Assembly (NCBI RefSeq): GCF_011397635.1
Contig: NC_064760.1
Coordinates: 32,817,856 to 32,881,855, forward strand
Direction of reading: 5' to 3'
From: Epinephelus fuscoguttatus
Lineage: Eukaryota; Chordata; Actinopteri; Perciformes; Serranidae
DNA: 64,000 nt
Below are positions 27,501 through 59,172 of this stretch, one piece after another (position 1 is the stretch's first letter; each line of letters opens with the position of its first letter). The position numbers and the translations under genes were made by a program. Under the pieces are notes generated by a model. The model made no database searches and had not been told where the DNA came from. It saw only the letters and a program-made list of their open reading frames with translations.

Positions 27501-29456
27501 AGCCCCGACGAGGAGGGGCTCAGAACGCCCGAACTCGGAGATGACTTGAATGATGAGGGCTCTCTCTGCCTGTCTGAAGGTTAGGCTGCTGTCTGATACA
27601 ACACACACACAAACACCTGAGTCAGTATAAACTGTGTGTCTCAGCATTCATGCGGTGTTCTGGCTTCTAGATGGCACCATCGACTCACAACACAGAGACG
27701 GAGAGGATGGAATAGATATGTCCACTGCTGCTCCACTGGCCAATAATGTGGTACTTCATTATTTCTTTGAAATTACTGTACAGCCTCATTAGATTTAGCC
27801 ACTTAGGAATGGGTGCTGATCGCAAAATAGTCCATACTCCAGTGTGATAAAATGTATGAGGGCTAGTGTTCATTTTGTTATCCATTTCTGTTTTTCAGTC
27901 CCAAGTCCTGTGTCAAATATCTTTTTTTTTTATCACGTTTAGTCAAACTGTTTGGGATTTTTTAGTTTTATCTTAGAGATAACTGTTTTAGTTTAGTTTT
28001 ATTCAATGCAAACTGTTGATAGTTTAGTGTTTTGAGTCATCAAATTATATTGAACATTTCAGTGATTGTAGTCCAGCCAATCCAATAATTTGTCTTTTTT
28101 AGACAGCATTTCACATAAGATTGTATCCTGTCAGTGTCTGATGGAAAACACAAGTTAAATGATTAAGAATGCAGCTTTGCAGGAAGTGCCTGGTCTAGTG
28201 GTCTGATGGTATCAGTTAAAAGGATTCATCCAATATGGGCCCAAATATTGCTGCGATTCTTTCTCCCAAGCCATGTTTCTGTCATTATTGACTTTAACCT
28301 AAATCAATTCTATGCAGGATTTCCCTATAAAACAATGTATAGACTCATACAGAAGTAATCCCTCTCAATAATGACCTATGACCCAATCAGTGTGTGGCAG
28401 TGTGTGTATTTATCTGCAGAGACTCTGTCTGTATTTTCTTACTTTCTTCTTATTTTCTGTGTTCGGGACGTTTATGGGTGTGTACCCCCACAGTGCTCAG
28501 GTGAGGTCAGGGCTTTATAAACAGGTAACAGCAAGGTCAGACCATAAACAGCAGGCATCCAAGAGACACAGCGGCAAAAAAAATGCAAAGATAGAAAGGT
28601 GAAACGCCAGACCAGTTCAGTATTTCATGGTTAGTGTGAGCTAAATCACTATTATCCTTACAGCACTTTTTGAGACAACACAGTTGCCACTGCATTCTAC
28701 AAACAAGACTCAGTAAAAGACTTGTTTTTCCTTTACACAAGAGTATGATTTGTTTCTTAGAGAAAACTAATCAACATATATGTAGCGCCTTTCTTCCAAA
28801 ACTGCAATACAAAATTTACATAATACATAAAACTGTCAATTACAGAAATAGAACCTAAGGAATAAAACCAATAGCAGATAATAGCCACCATAAGACTTAC
28901 ACGTGTCATAATAATTTGATCTAATCTGTTTGGGGTTTTTTTTAAACAGAAGATCGAAGTAATCGATGAGGACGAGGAAGACGAATATGACGATGATGAT
29001 GGCGGTGACTTAATGGCTTCAGACCGAGAGCAAATGCAGAGCCTGCTGGAATTCAAGGTGAAGACACACGCACACACACAAGACTATGGCAGTTTGACCA
29101 AGTGTAATCTGATGGCTGCAGTTACAATCCTTCTGTTTTACTGTTGAATGAAAATTGGTGTGATGCTAAGATAAAAGCATTGTAACTCACAATGACCTCA
29201 AGCAGTGAATTAACTTTTTGCATTTCTTTGAATCCATCTGTCACAGCACGAGGAAGTGCAGTTCTTAGAGATAGAGCTAGAGAACCAAAAACAAAAATAC
29301 GACGAGCTTGCAAGCTTCACGAAGAGCCTACTTAGCGCTGTGAGGAACAATGACCTGGAGAGACAGCAGGTACAGTCATATTCATGTTTACACACTGACA
29401 GGATCCAGTACAACATCACCTTGAAGTGAAACACATTTCTCACCTTTACTCTGCTG

Positions 29457-29522
<66 letters not shown>

Positions 29523-29794
29523 AGGAACTCATTGCGAGTCTACCTCAGCCTTCAGACCAGGACTGGGACATGACTGTGGAGAGAGGAACACAGCCTGCCG
29601 CTGTGTCAGCAGACGCATCCTCCAATCACAACGGCTCCCCAGCAAGTGGTGCGAGCAGTGCGGAGCCTCCACCCGCCCCGGCGGACGAAGAAGTCCCACT
29701 GGTCACCATGAACAAAGACGATACAGCAACTGAAGTTACTGAGCCCTCTGCATCAGAGGAGCAACTGCAGGAGGGAGTTACAGAACAAAAGTGA
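24397..29794 (+). CDS. hdx: Highly divergent homeobox protein Hdx
   Basis: Coding exons: 24397-24543, 24796-25980, 26280-26336, 26498-26644, 27381-27579, 27671-27750, 28950-29057, 29247-29369 and 29525-29794. All junctions are GT/AG and in frame, giving 771 residues from the second of the two tandem ATGs, against about 690 in human HDX. The start MNLRSVFTAEQQRILERF and the downstream YRLMGIE and GDEEDEWQREEEL stretches mark it as HDX. Homeodomain 1 is residues 1-60 (recognition helix WVGNKRRK). A 400-residue low-complexity Ser/Pro/Gln linker follows. Homeodomain 2 is about 464-522 (WISNRRRK). The tail has an acidic patch (about 609-625) and a possible coiled coil (about 637-670). It is a predicted nuclear DNA-binding protein; its targets are poorly known. 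A polyadenylation signal lies 230 nt past the stop. Confidence 0.94.
24796..25980 (+). CDS. hdx: hdx exon 3: end of homeodomain 1 and long low-complexity linker
   Basis: 395 codons in one exon (acceptor CCGCAG|ACATGG, donor CACAG|GTAGGT). After TWVGNKRRK comes a Ser/Gly/Leu segment with repeated LSNHSL units, a poly-Ser/Pro stretch, an Asn run, the conserved DVILTGIYS segment, a Pro/Gln-rich part (QTQPQSRPHSNPQPQPP) and the conserved FSIAMETGDEEDEWQREEEL block. Only the two short conserved blocks look constrained; the rest is probably disordered. The open frame extends 18 nt upstream into the intron and 12 nt downstream past the donor; neither extension is coding. Confidence 0.92.
26498..27579 (+). 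CDS. hdx: hdx exons 5-6: homeodomain 2
   Basis: Exon 5 (26498-26644, 49 codons) runs from LQDRTQFSDGDL to NVDTEIVK. Exon 6 (27381-27579) starts TWISNRRRKYRLMGIE and ends in phase 1 within LSEG/D. The intron splits helix 3 at the position equivalent to that in homeodomain 1. The residue at homeodomain position 50 is Ser here (W-I-S-N); I recall Gly in human HDX. Confidence 0.92.
29459..29520 (+). repeat. (GT)31 tract abutting the last hdx acceptor
   Basis: An uninterrupted GT run fills the place of the polypyrimidine tract. It is followed only by TTAAG before the last coding exon at 29525. The intron is just 155 nt (29370-29524). Confidence 0.95.
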
Positions 29795-30026
29795 CTATCT
29801 CATGTACATCAGCTCACATCCACTCATACAGATGTTTCCATAAGCCACACAGAAGCTGGTCTTAGACTACATGGACTATACGGTGTTACATTTACACAAA
29901 CACTCTGGTAAACTCATGCTCCACGCCTAGTGCCTGTGGATTGATGCTTCACTACGACTGTTGGGCTGACAAATGCCTTTTTTACTGCATATCATTCGCC
30001 TTGCTCTGGACCAGTCCAGAGAGAAC

Positions 30027-30032
30027 AATAAA
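30027..30032 (+). terminator. hdx polyadenylation signal
   Basis: Canonical AATAAA about 230 nt after the hdx stop, followed by T/G-rich sequence (TGTGGCTTTGTGTTTTAGTG) fitting a downstream element. This gives a short 3'UTR of about 250 nt. Confidence 0.75.
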
Positions 30033-30385
30033 CGACCTCTAACTTATCTATGTGGCTTTGTGTTTTAGTGACAGAAGTGACACTTTCCTTATATACCAGC
30101 TCATCCTAAATGAAAGAAAAAAGACTGCAGATATTTTTAAAGACTTAACTGTAAAAAGAATTAAGTTGACACACACCACTGGCTGATCTTTTCTGTAGAT
30201 TGCACAAGCAGACAAGAACACTGCAGCTATTAAATTGCTCTAACAACATGATTCTTATACAATAACTCAGATCATGGCTGGATTACTGAAAGAGCCTGTC
30301 GGGCACAGGGTCAGGGGCCCAAAGTGTCAGGTGGCCCCTTGGCCTTCACCTTCTAAATGTCGCAAACTAACACGTACTGACAAGG

Positions 30386-30690
30386 AAAATGCTCAAAATG
30401 ACCACAGAGAGATGCAAAGGAACTGCAAAGAGATACAAATTAACTACAAAACAAAGAGACACACGACAATCACAAGATGACAAATTGCCTTACAGAGAAA
30501 CAAAACGGCCACAGAAATGCAACCACAAAGGGACACAAAAATAACCCCAAAGCAACACATAACAACCATTACAATACACATAATTACCTTAAAGAGATGC
30601 AAAACGACTACAGAAAGACACAAAACCTTAAAAACATGCACAAGAACTTCAAAGAGATGCAAAACCACCATAAAGTCTGCATGTCTCGCT
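30386..30690 (+). repeat. Degenerate 18-20 bp minisatellite
   Basis: Repeated variants of AAAGAGATGCAAAACGACTACA fill about 300 bp between hdx and rps6ka6. The flanks (GGGGCCCAAAG to the left, CTAGGGGCCCATTGTCCC to the right) suggest the array lies within a larger mobile element. The open frames here are repeat translations. Confidence 0.75.
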
Positions 30691-30699
30691 CATATGAAG

Positions 30700-31249
30700 G
30701 AGAGGTGATGGGGCCTTTTGCATATCTGTGCCTAGGGGCCCATTGTCCCAGAGTCCGCCAGTGACTCTGATGGCACTCACTGGGCTTATTCTCATATGTG
30801 AGATGAAATATTTGAACTTAAACCTCTCCTTCAACCTCAAGGTTACGTCCTTGTGACCTTAGTGTCATATGTTGAACAAAGCAGCACAGACTGTCCAGTG
30901 TTGTCAGTAATAGTTGCCAGATGAGATTAAATTGTGTTTTAAACTTTTAATTGTGATGTAGCATAAACAAATGTCGACATACAGTGTATATGACATTACC
31001 TCCCAACACAAAGACTTAGTGCCTGTGAGTGGGAGAGACAAAGCTGGAGGGAAAGTGGATGAGCTTTAAGCCTCTTATTTCCACTTGGACCAGGGATGGA
31101 CGGGCTTATGAAACAGTGGCTTTAAAACATTCAACTTACACCTCTTTAAGATCAGAGGCTTAGATTTATGCCTCGCCAGAAGAGGTGTCTGTTTTGCTCC
31201 CTAATTTTATCCTGCGTCAACCCGTAAATTAAATTCCATGTGACTTGTT
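30700..31249. other. Intergenic stretch, nothing recognised
   Basis: Between the minisatellite and the rps6ka6 promoter. No coding potential, known repeat or clear regulatory motif was seen. Confidence 0.5.
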
Positions 31250-31712
31250 TCCAGTCGCCAGCAAATGGTTCATCACCCGGATGCATGTATGTCACACGCA
31301 GCATGTCATCCAGCATCAAGACCCCCCCACGCCACCACGTCCTCTCTCCCTCCTCTCTATCTCGAGATCCGTTGCTTTGGTTTGGATGGGGGGAAATCCT
31401 TAACTGAATTGCGTCATAAATACGTCAATAAACTCTCATTCACTGACGATCAGGTACCACGATAGCCGCCATATTCGCATCCATGGCAGGGTAGCGGTGC
31501 TCTCGGCGAGCGTATGGTCCAGTCATCGGCATCAACTGTTCCCCGCACCAACCCCCCCGATCCCATCCCGATAGCGGTGCGCAGCCACACAGCTTGGATC
31601 TGATCATCAAAGCAGAACAGCCGGACTTCCACAGAGGGGAAGACATGCAACGTGGAGCGGGGGTCTAGGTAGACTAGGATGCCTTAGACTTAGAGAGGAA
31701 TCCTGGCATAAG
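31250..31712 (+). promoter_or_regulatory. rps6ka6: rps6ka6 promoter and 5'UTR
   Basis: A CpG-containing stretch upstream of the initiator ATG at 31713. It has a YY1-type element (CGCCATATT at 31467-31475) and no clear TATA box near a plausible start. A two-codon upstream reading frame (ATG CCT TAG at 31679) lies just before the main start. Confidence 0.6.
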
Positions 31713-51818
<20,106 letters not shown>

Positions 51819-52789
51819 TGACTCACACCGCTTGCCCTCCTGTTTTGACCTCACTCTCAGTTGGACTCTAATACGCAAACATGCGCACATACACACACAC
51901 ACACACACAGACTGAAGTCCTGGCCAGTCAGACCTACTGTCTCCCTTTTTAATCTATTTATTTGAAACACCCAACATATGCACGCAAACATGCACACCCA
52001 CACTGGAGTAGGTTGCATTGTGAAGAAGTCAGCTGAAGAGGAAGAGGGGAAACTCACATATCTGTTACTGCTGGGGAGACAGACTTGTATTTATTTCCAC
52101 AGCTTTCATATGCACTTGCCCTCCTCGCCTTTCATTCTCTCTTCCTCGCGTTGGGGAAGAAACGCACCAGCTGATGTTCTCCTTCACTGTGATTGGCTGA
52201 TTCAAAGCTGCTTCGGTAAACTGTGCCCCACCCCCCCACCCCCTCCACTGCTCTTCATCTGCGCTCTGCCATCCTCCTCCTCCTCAGTTCTCACTCCTCT
52301 TCCCTCGTTTGCTTTTTGCTGTCTTAACTTCTTTTCTTCAAAGTGAAGTAATGGTTTATGTGTGAGAGTGTTGGCAGGATGATATTGACTGAGGGACACT
52401 GCAAGACTGTTTCTCCCCCCCCCAAAAAAAAAAAAAGATATGATTCTGCTTGTGGCAGATTAAAAGGTCCCTCAGGGTCAAGATCATCTGCCAGCACTTT
52501 TGTTACATAAATGCATGTGTGGACAGAACCTGTGTTTCTTTTCCCCTGAAATTCACAGTCTGACTCATGTTGCTTTGTGATGCTAACAATGTATCAAAAA
52601 TAAGCTGCAGATGGACAAAAGATAATGTCTGGAGTTCAAAGGTGAAACATTGTGGTAACGATGAAAGAAATTCTAGTTTGCAAAAAATATATAAATATAT
52701 ATATAATGAAGATGTTGAAGATGAAGAGCATGTGGGGGAGCTGTAGGGATTTCTCTGGGGGGGACGGGACGCACCCTGTCGAACCAGAG

Positions 52790-52831
<42 letters not shown>

Positions 52832-52960
52832 ATTTCCATGGATATCTCTTCAAAAAGACATTGTGGAAATTGTATGATATTGTATTTATTTCATTTGATT
52901 TTTAAGATTCTATTTTTCTTTCAAGTTCTGTATATATTGACATTAAAGATCATTATTGAC
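51819..52960 (+). other. rps6ka6 3'UTR
   Basis: About 1.1 kb after the stop, containing a CA run, C/T-rich stretches, short A runs (52425-52436) and an A29 tract (52801-52829). The best 3' end is the ATTAAA at 52942-52947, followed by GTGTGGTCTG-type G/T-rich sequence. The open frames here are low-complexity artefacts. Confidence 0.6.
52942..52947 (+). terminator. Probable rps6ka6 polyadenylation signal
   Basis: ATTAAA variant with a CA-type cleavage region and downstream GTGTGGTCTG and TGGTTTGTTC. An upstream ATTAAA near 52459 is a possible alternative. Confidence 0.6.
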
Positions 52961-53139
52961 ATGCATCCAGTGTGGTCTGAACTGGTTTGTTCTATCAAAT
53001 ACATAAGTGCACTCCAAGCTGCATCCTCTGGAGCTAAAAAATTAAGCCAACACACAAGTGCCAGAAACTGCAGTTACTTTAAATAGCCACTTGAGGCTGG
53101 CTTCAGAAAAGAGTCAATCCACATAGACCTCCATGTTAA

Positions 53140-53570
53140 AGGGGAACTAATTTTTTTTTCCTCCTGGGCCCTATTTTCTGATCTACTTTTGTCTAAATGA
53201 TTGATAGGGTGTTCAATGTTTGACATTTCTCCAGTACAAAGCTCGGCTGACCTGCCGGCAGCCCATGAGCGTGCACTATATTAAATAATAGGGCACTCAG
53301 ACAACGTCAAAATACGTCCACTAAAAGTGCATTTTTTTCACACAGATAGGCTCGGATTGTTAGTATAATTATCCGACAACATAACGGAAAGGAGAAATGA
53401 ATGTCTGTGTTTACCTTTAGCTGGATTCGGACATGTTCCTCTGCCTGTTGCTGCTCCATCTCTCTCCTCGTCCTCTCTTCAGTTTCAGTGAGTTCTGCGT
53501 CCATGTACTCCGTGTTCAAATAAATATGGGCGGTCATCAAATTCAAATGGCTCATCCAGATCCAGTTGGT
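53140..53570. mobile_element. Repeat related to the 35038-36478 element
   Basis: Shares ACGTCCACTAAAAGTGCATTTTT, GGATTGTTAGTATAATTATCCGACAACATAACGGAAAGG and similar blocks with the intron 5 element. A minus-strand frame (53307-53573, ending YMDAELTETEERTRREMEQQQAEEH in its middle) is repeat-borne. Confidence 0.6.
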
Positions 53571-55509
53571 CAAAATTGATGTGTTTTCTTCTTTAATTAT
53601 TCTCTGTTAAAATCACTAAAATGTCGAACTGTGACTTGTTTCAACTAACACAAGTAGATAAGAGTTTAAAAGTCAGCAAATTGACTCAGTAATGTAAGTT
53701 TAAACAGTAATGTCAATTAGCTTACTAACATTAGCCATCATAAACTAATGTACCAGAACAAGCAAGCTGTGTTTTATTGCATATGAATTTAACTTCACCT
53801 TTAACTTTAGACTTCACCTTTCAATAATGCATTTTTTCAGTGTTAGAAGTATTACAATCATTTTTGTCACACTTACTTTGTTGAGGTGGTGTCTGGAATC
53901 TCAAAGATATATCTTGAAACTTTGGCAAATAAAGCAGCATTGATTTTTTTTTGGCCACTTAGGGGGAGCAGATGAAGATGTAAACACAGCATTGACATAT
54001 TATCACCCTACAGAGGTCATATGTGTTTGCAAACAGTTGCCTATTTACACATCCAGCAGATGCAGAGCAACATTTGCATTTATTTGGAGTCTTGTTTCCA
54101 GCCCTCTGTCAAATGTGAGTCCAATATTCACTCTCCTTTTAGCTTTACTTTGGTCTCCACCAACTCCTGAGGGAAATATCTGGCTCATAGCTGCTTAATG
54201 TTCCGCTATGTTTACCACTGTTGGGGTTCATGTGTTACAGTAATTTATTACTTTTAACAGTAAATAACATAACATGTTACTGATAGGATCTCGGATAATA
54301 TTGTTACATTTACTGTGTCAACTATCATGTTATTACCCATTTTTTTTCATTCATCCACCTCACCTCCACCAGAATGCCACCAAAAAAGTATCCCTCAACG
54401 GTTTTTGTGTCTTGTTGTGTCTTTGTGGGTGACATTATAGAAGGGTGCTGGTGATCAGCACATCTGGATAATGTCATCAAATGTGTGTTAGCATGTCGGA
54501 TGTGTTTCCATTCACACACTGGTGGATGTATAAAGAGAACTGGATAGAGCATTGGAGGTGGGGCCTCAATCATTACTATGAATGTTGCTTAGCAAGGCAT
54601 GAAGCCAAAAAGTTCAACTGCCATGTATAAAATTAACCAGATGATCAACACTGCTTCCACACTATGTAGTCCACAGAGCAAGCTCGCTAGAGACTTCTGC
54701 TGGCTGAGTCGGCTGCTACCAGTTTAGAGCTCTGCTGATTTGAATGGGGATAAATTGATAACATTGTGTGGCTCTCCGAGACGTTTCAAATGTTATCAGA
54801 CTGAATGGATCAAATTCTGATCGTGAAACAAGTCATTTTGCAGGTGTTGTAACATTTCAGAAAATTCATCCACTGATTTACAGACGTCTCTTTTGCCATA
54901 TAAGTCTGTGAGGAGAAATCTCTTTGGGCTGCAGGACATCATGTGTTAGTGTTATTACACTGTTTGGCCACAATAAATTGGCTTCAAAGCATGGTGCACT
55001 TCCTGGGGTTTACATTATGTAAAAAGGTGTAGGCTATTTAATTGTTTTCCAGTGTCATCACACTATTGTGAATACAGGCAGGTGATTTTAATACCACATG
55101 GAAACCACTGCATATTGATGCATGAATGTGCCCAGATCTGCGCTCCTGAGGAGAGTCTCCATTAGGCTGTACAATATCATTCACCACTGGATTTGTAATG
55201 AGCTGCAATAAACTTGAGCTTTTTATGATTTGATTATCTGCTCTAAAATAACACTACCATCTCCTATATTATAATGCTTCGTCATACTTCTGCTGTTATT
55301 TTGGTGAAAGTAGTATGATCAGTAATGTATTACTCTACACAGATGGCAATATTGTAAAGTAACTGATTACTTTAAATGAAAATAATAAGTCATACGTAAT
55401 CATTACAAGTTCATCTGCTCGTTGCTAGTTTTGTCAGTCATTAGGTGCTGGGCATGTAGCATACAGTCAGTTGATCAGAGCTGTTTTCACTGGAAACAAT
55501 TTAGGCTTA

Positions 55510-55610
55510 AAACCAAGATCAAGATCAAGATCAAGACTGGCTTTATTTATTCAGAAATTTGTCTTGGGCTCTTCACCCATACTGCAGCTGTAAAAATACA
55601 ACATACAACA
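55510..55610 (-). mobile_element. Non-LTR element 3' end
   Basis: The minus-sense sequence ends GAATAAATAAAGCC followed by a (TTGATC)n tail, as in fish LINE/SINE 3' ends. Short fragment. Confidence 0.5.
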
Positions 55611-55807
55611 GCAAGGTTGATGAGAGCCTTAAGAGTGAACCAAAACACTAAAGTTGGGGGCGATTAAACCAAAATAATGAACTTAAAGATGCTGAAATGC
55701 TTCACATAGCTGAGGGGAACTGCAGAGTTTGATGATAATTCTCTAAGAATGACACTTTACATGTAGCCATTTGATCCCTTAATAATGCAAAAATACTGAT
55801 CAGTGCA

Positions 55808-56675
55808 GCTTTAAAGGTCCACTGTGTAGGACCAACCCGGTCACAATCCGAAGTCGTCGAAATCTGGGGCTTGAGGAGTTATTTGTGGCTTCAGACACTG
55901 GGACAGAGGGACACTTGGCAGGGAAAGTTAAGGTGGCGAAAGTCCAAGTAGGGGGGATGGGAGAGGTGGTGGATGGGTCCAACAAACACCAACTTTCACC
56001 CGGGAGAGTGCTGTTCGCAGCCCGTAAGACTCTTAAGCCAGACCCGGTTCCTTTTTCCTAAACCTACCACATGTTTTTGTTGCCTAAACCTAACCATGTG
56101 CGCTGGTTGTTGGAGGAACAAACAAAAACGTCAGTTTCCTGTGAAAACTTAAGTGTATTTTGAAAGAAGACAATGCATATAACAGGCAGAACTTGACGCT
56201 TCATCCCAGAACGTCAACAACCAACGCACCCAGAGTACCTTCAATGTCGTATCTGGATGTGGAAGTGCCATGACCAAACGTGAATATGTGACGAGGTCAG
56301 AGTGAGAATGTGTTGGTAGGATTACGGGGCATCTATTGGCATAAATGGAATATAATTTTCATAACTATGTTTTCATTAGTTTATAATCACCTGAACACAA
56401 GACCTGCTGTGCTTTTGTTACCTTAGAATGAGCTGTTTATATCTACATACAGAGCAGGTCCTCTCCCATGGAGTTCGACATGTTGTTTTACAGTTGCCCA
56501 GAAAAGACAATCCAAACACTGGCTCCAGATAGAGGCGTTTACTTTTTGATGTTTTTGCATATCCGCGTCAACCACTGTATTTCTCCTATACACTTGGCAC
56601 GTGGGAGAGGTGTCAGTTCTGCAACCTCACCGCTAGATGCAATTAAATCCTACAAACCAGACCCTTTAACCCAAA
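55808..56675. mobile_element. MITE interrupted by a second element
   Basis: The outer termini TTTAAAGGTCCACTGTGTAGGA (55811-55832) and AATCCTACAAACCAGACCCTTTAA (about 56645-56670) are inverted. Inside, ACCAACCCGGTCACAATCC (about 55831) and GAGTGAGAATGTGTTGGT (about 56305-56322) mark a nested element related to 3866-4187. Confidence 0.75.
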
Positions 56676-57349
56676 GTATTTTCATGGTTCAATAGGAGGG
56701 GTTGTGAAAAATGTTTGTAGTTCATGTGAACAGACCCTTTAAAATGATGGCCACCTCCAAAGCAGCTTTATTTCCCTTTGTGTCCTCCATCAATAGACCT
56801 AAATGAGATGCAAAGCGTATTAGCCACCACTAGGTGGTAACACTGTCCAGTACATGAGAACTTACATGGCTGTTGAACACACAGTGTCCCTCAGTGGGTC
56901 TGTGTCCTACCCTTATGTAAATGATCAGTCTCGCCTGCTTCCATTTTGTCTGTCCAACCCCCTGCTCCCCTGAGAATATGAGCTCCTCTAACCAGTGGTG
57001 TGTAAAGAGAAGTGTGTGTTGGTGTGTGTGTGTCAGAGCTGTCATGAGCAGACAGCAGAGGATGGAGATCTAGGCAGGAGAGCAGATGGATTGAGGCACC
57101 AAGACTGCTCCCACCAATGCACACACAGACATACACACATACACACACACACACACACATACACACACACTGGCCTATGGACCAGCTGTTGTCCTTTTTC
57201 TGCAACTGTCTGAGCCGACTCCATGTCCTCTTCTCTCCCTCTCTCTCTGTCCTGGATTAGGTGCATTTAGTAGTCAGCCTGGGAGCTGAGAGGTAAACAG
57301 TGGGGCTAATTGTTTTGACATACTGCTCTTTGTTTTGGCCTCCTGGTGC

Positions 57350-57878
57350 TAATCAACCACTCGACTAATAAGTCTGCCTGGCAAAGGAAAACACAACTGT
57401 GCTCAGGCGTGGAGGAAGGGAGAAAGAGGAGGACAGGGCTATGTCACGTTGACTTATACTCCAATAATAAAGTGCTGCAGTCATATATGCAGTCCACATT
57501 CGCTCGTCATCCAGAGTTCCCACAGTGCTGCTGTGGCTGGGTAGCGCCCCGCTCAGGTGTGAATCTATTTATCCTCATTAACGAGCGTCTCCCCAAAGTC
57601 AGCCAATTAACACGCTGCTCCTAATGAAGCCATTAGCTGTCAGATGAGGTAGAGGCAGTGCTTGTCATCGGTCCACTGTGTGTTTATGTGTGTGTGCGTG
57701 TGTATCCACTCTTGCTGCTAATAAAAGCAAGAGAATTAATGGAGTGAGCGTGTGTGATAATGAGTTAATGTGGAACAAGCAGGACGAGCAGTGATCAGCC
57801 CTCTGTCTCAAATGAAGATATCAGACACAGTGATTTACTCTCTCAGTGTCATAAACAGGCCTCTCACATATACCCCTT

Positions 57879-57912
<34 letters not shown>

Positions 57913-58150
57913 ATATGTGTGTTTAATGGGGAGCCCAGCAGTGTGAGTAAGGTGGCTAAAGCTCCTTTAAAAACACAGAGCATGCTTCTTGGCTCTGTTG
58001 TTTTCTTTGCAATAAGGCCTCTTAACTGCAGGTGTGCAGCCACGTGTAACTACTTAGCATCACATCAAAGTTTGCAGCAGTGTCGGCCTCAGAAATAAAG
58101 TGTGGATGTCACTCAGAGGTCTCATGTTCCGTAATGGAGCTATCACACCG
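57350..58150. promoter_or_regulatory. TAAT-rich block, possible enhancer
   Basis: Non-coding sequence with many homeobox/POU-like cores: CTAATCAACC, CTAATAAGT, CATTAACGAG, CCAATTAACACG, CTAATGAAGCCATTAGC, GAATTAATGG, GATAATGAGTTAATG. No coding signal is seen. The position 3' of rps6ka6, towards where pou3f4 would be expected, suggests long-range regulatory DNA; this is inference only. Confidence 0.35.
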
Positions 58151-59172
58151 CACAACCTTAATATGGTTTTAATTGTCAAAGTAATTGCACAGACATGAAT
58201 GCCACAGCCTCAACAGAGAAGAACAATGAGATCACAGAGGCAGCTGTTCTACTGACACCATTTTTACAATTAATCGTCAGTGACTGGATGGAAGAGCTGG
58301 AGATACCAGGTTTCTGAGAGGCTGCACTGAGCTTAAGAGGTTGGGACGATCACATTTCAGAGACAGAATTTTATATTTTGCCAGAAACAATAAAGAGTGT
58401 GCTTAATTTTTTATGATGACTCTTATAGACTCCCATACTGGGATCCCCTTGGCTGGATGTACTGTGTTTCTTACACCACCCAACCCCCACCCTACAAACT
58501 GTAGCTGCCCAGCGCTGTCAGGGGATGCCAGAACTGAGGATGTGAAATTGATTTTAGGTTATGCGATTAGTCATATTGCAGATTCTTCCGTCTTCTTCTT
58601 CGACACCCTCCCTCCCCTCCTTTCCCTCCTCACCAGATCTGCTTTCTTCTCTCCTCCGCTCCCAGTTACAGTTACTCCGGGATTGATTCTGTCCACTAAT
58701 GCACTGTCGTTACCTGCAGAGGTCCTCTGCCCTCCATTGATCGGTTATCAGCTTTGCTCATACTCACTTTGAAATTGTGGCAGTGCCCTGCAGTGGCATG
58801 GCTGCTTCTATTTTTCCAAGCTGCTTGAATTTTCAAGTGTGCAACTACATCTGAGCACAAATACACTGAAAATGTGATGAATCAGTTTGCAGATGTCCCC
58901 TGCAACAAGTGTGAAAAGCATCACAGAGCAATGTGTGTACACAGTTCAAAACATGCAACACTCACTCATACGCTCAAGACGAGAGAGGATACAGGAAATG
59001 TCTGAACCATTAGGTGTGACTGTTGGAGGGTTCTTTAAAAGTCTGTTAATGCTCTGACTTTAGGATGTACTGTTTTGGGTAACACTTTATTTTGATAGCC
59101 CACAGATAGATTGACAGTTTTTGTTTTGCTTAAGTCTGTAGATGTTTAACAGATTATCCACACAGTATCTGT

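Noticed and set aside
29426-29794. 122-residue plus-strand frame starting MKHISHLYS and running through a Cys-Val repeat
   Set aside because: Its first part is intron and the GT microsatellite. Only 29525-29794 is coding, as the last hdx exon.
52801-52829. A29 run as a sign of a processed pseudogene
   Set aside because: No intronless gene copy or target duplication precedes it; it lies within the 3'UTR of an intron-containing gene.
52503-52853. Poly-Phe/poly-Lys frames in the rps6ka6 3' region
   Set aside because: Caused by the A29 tract at 52801-52829 in the 3'UTR.
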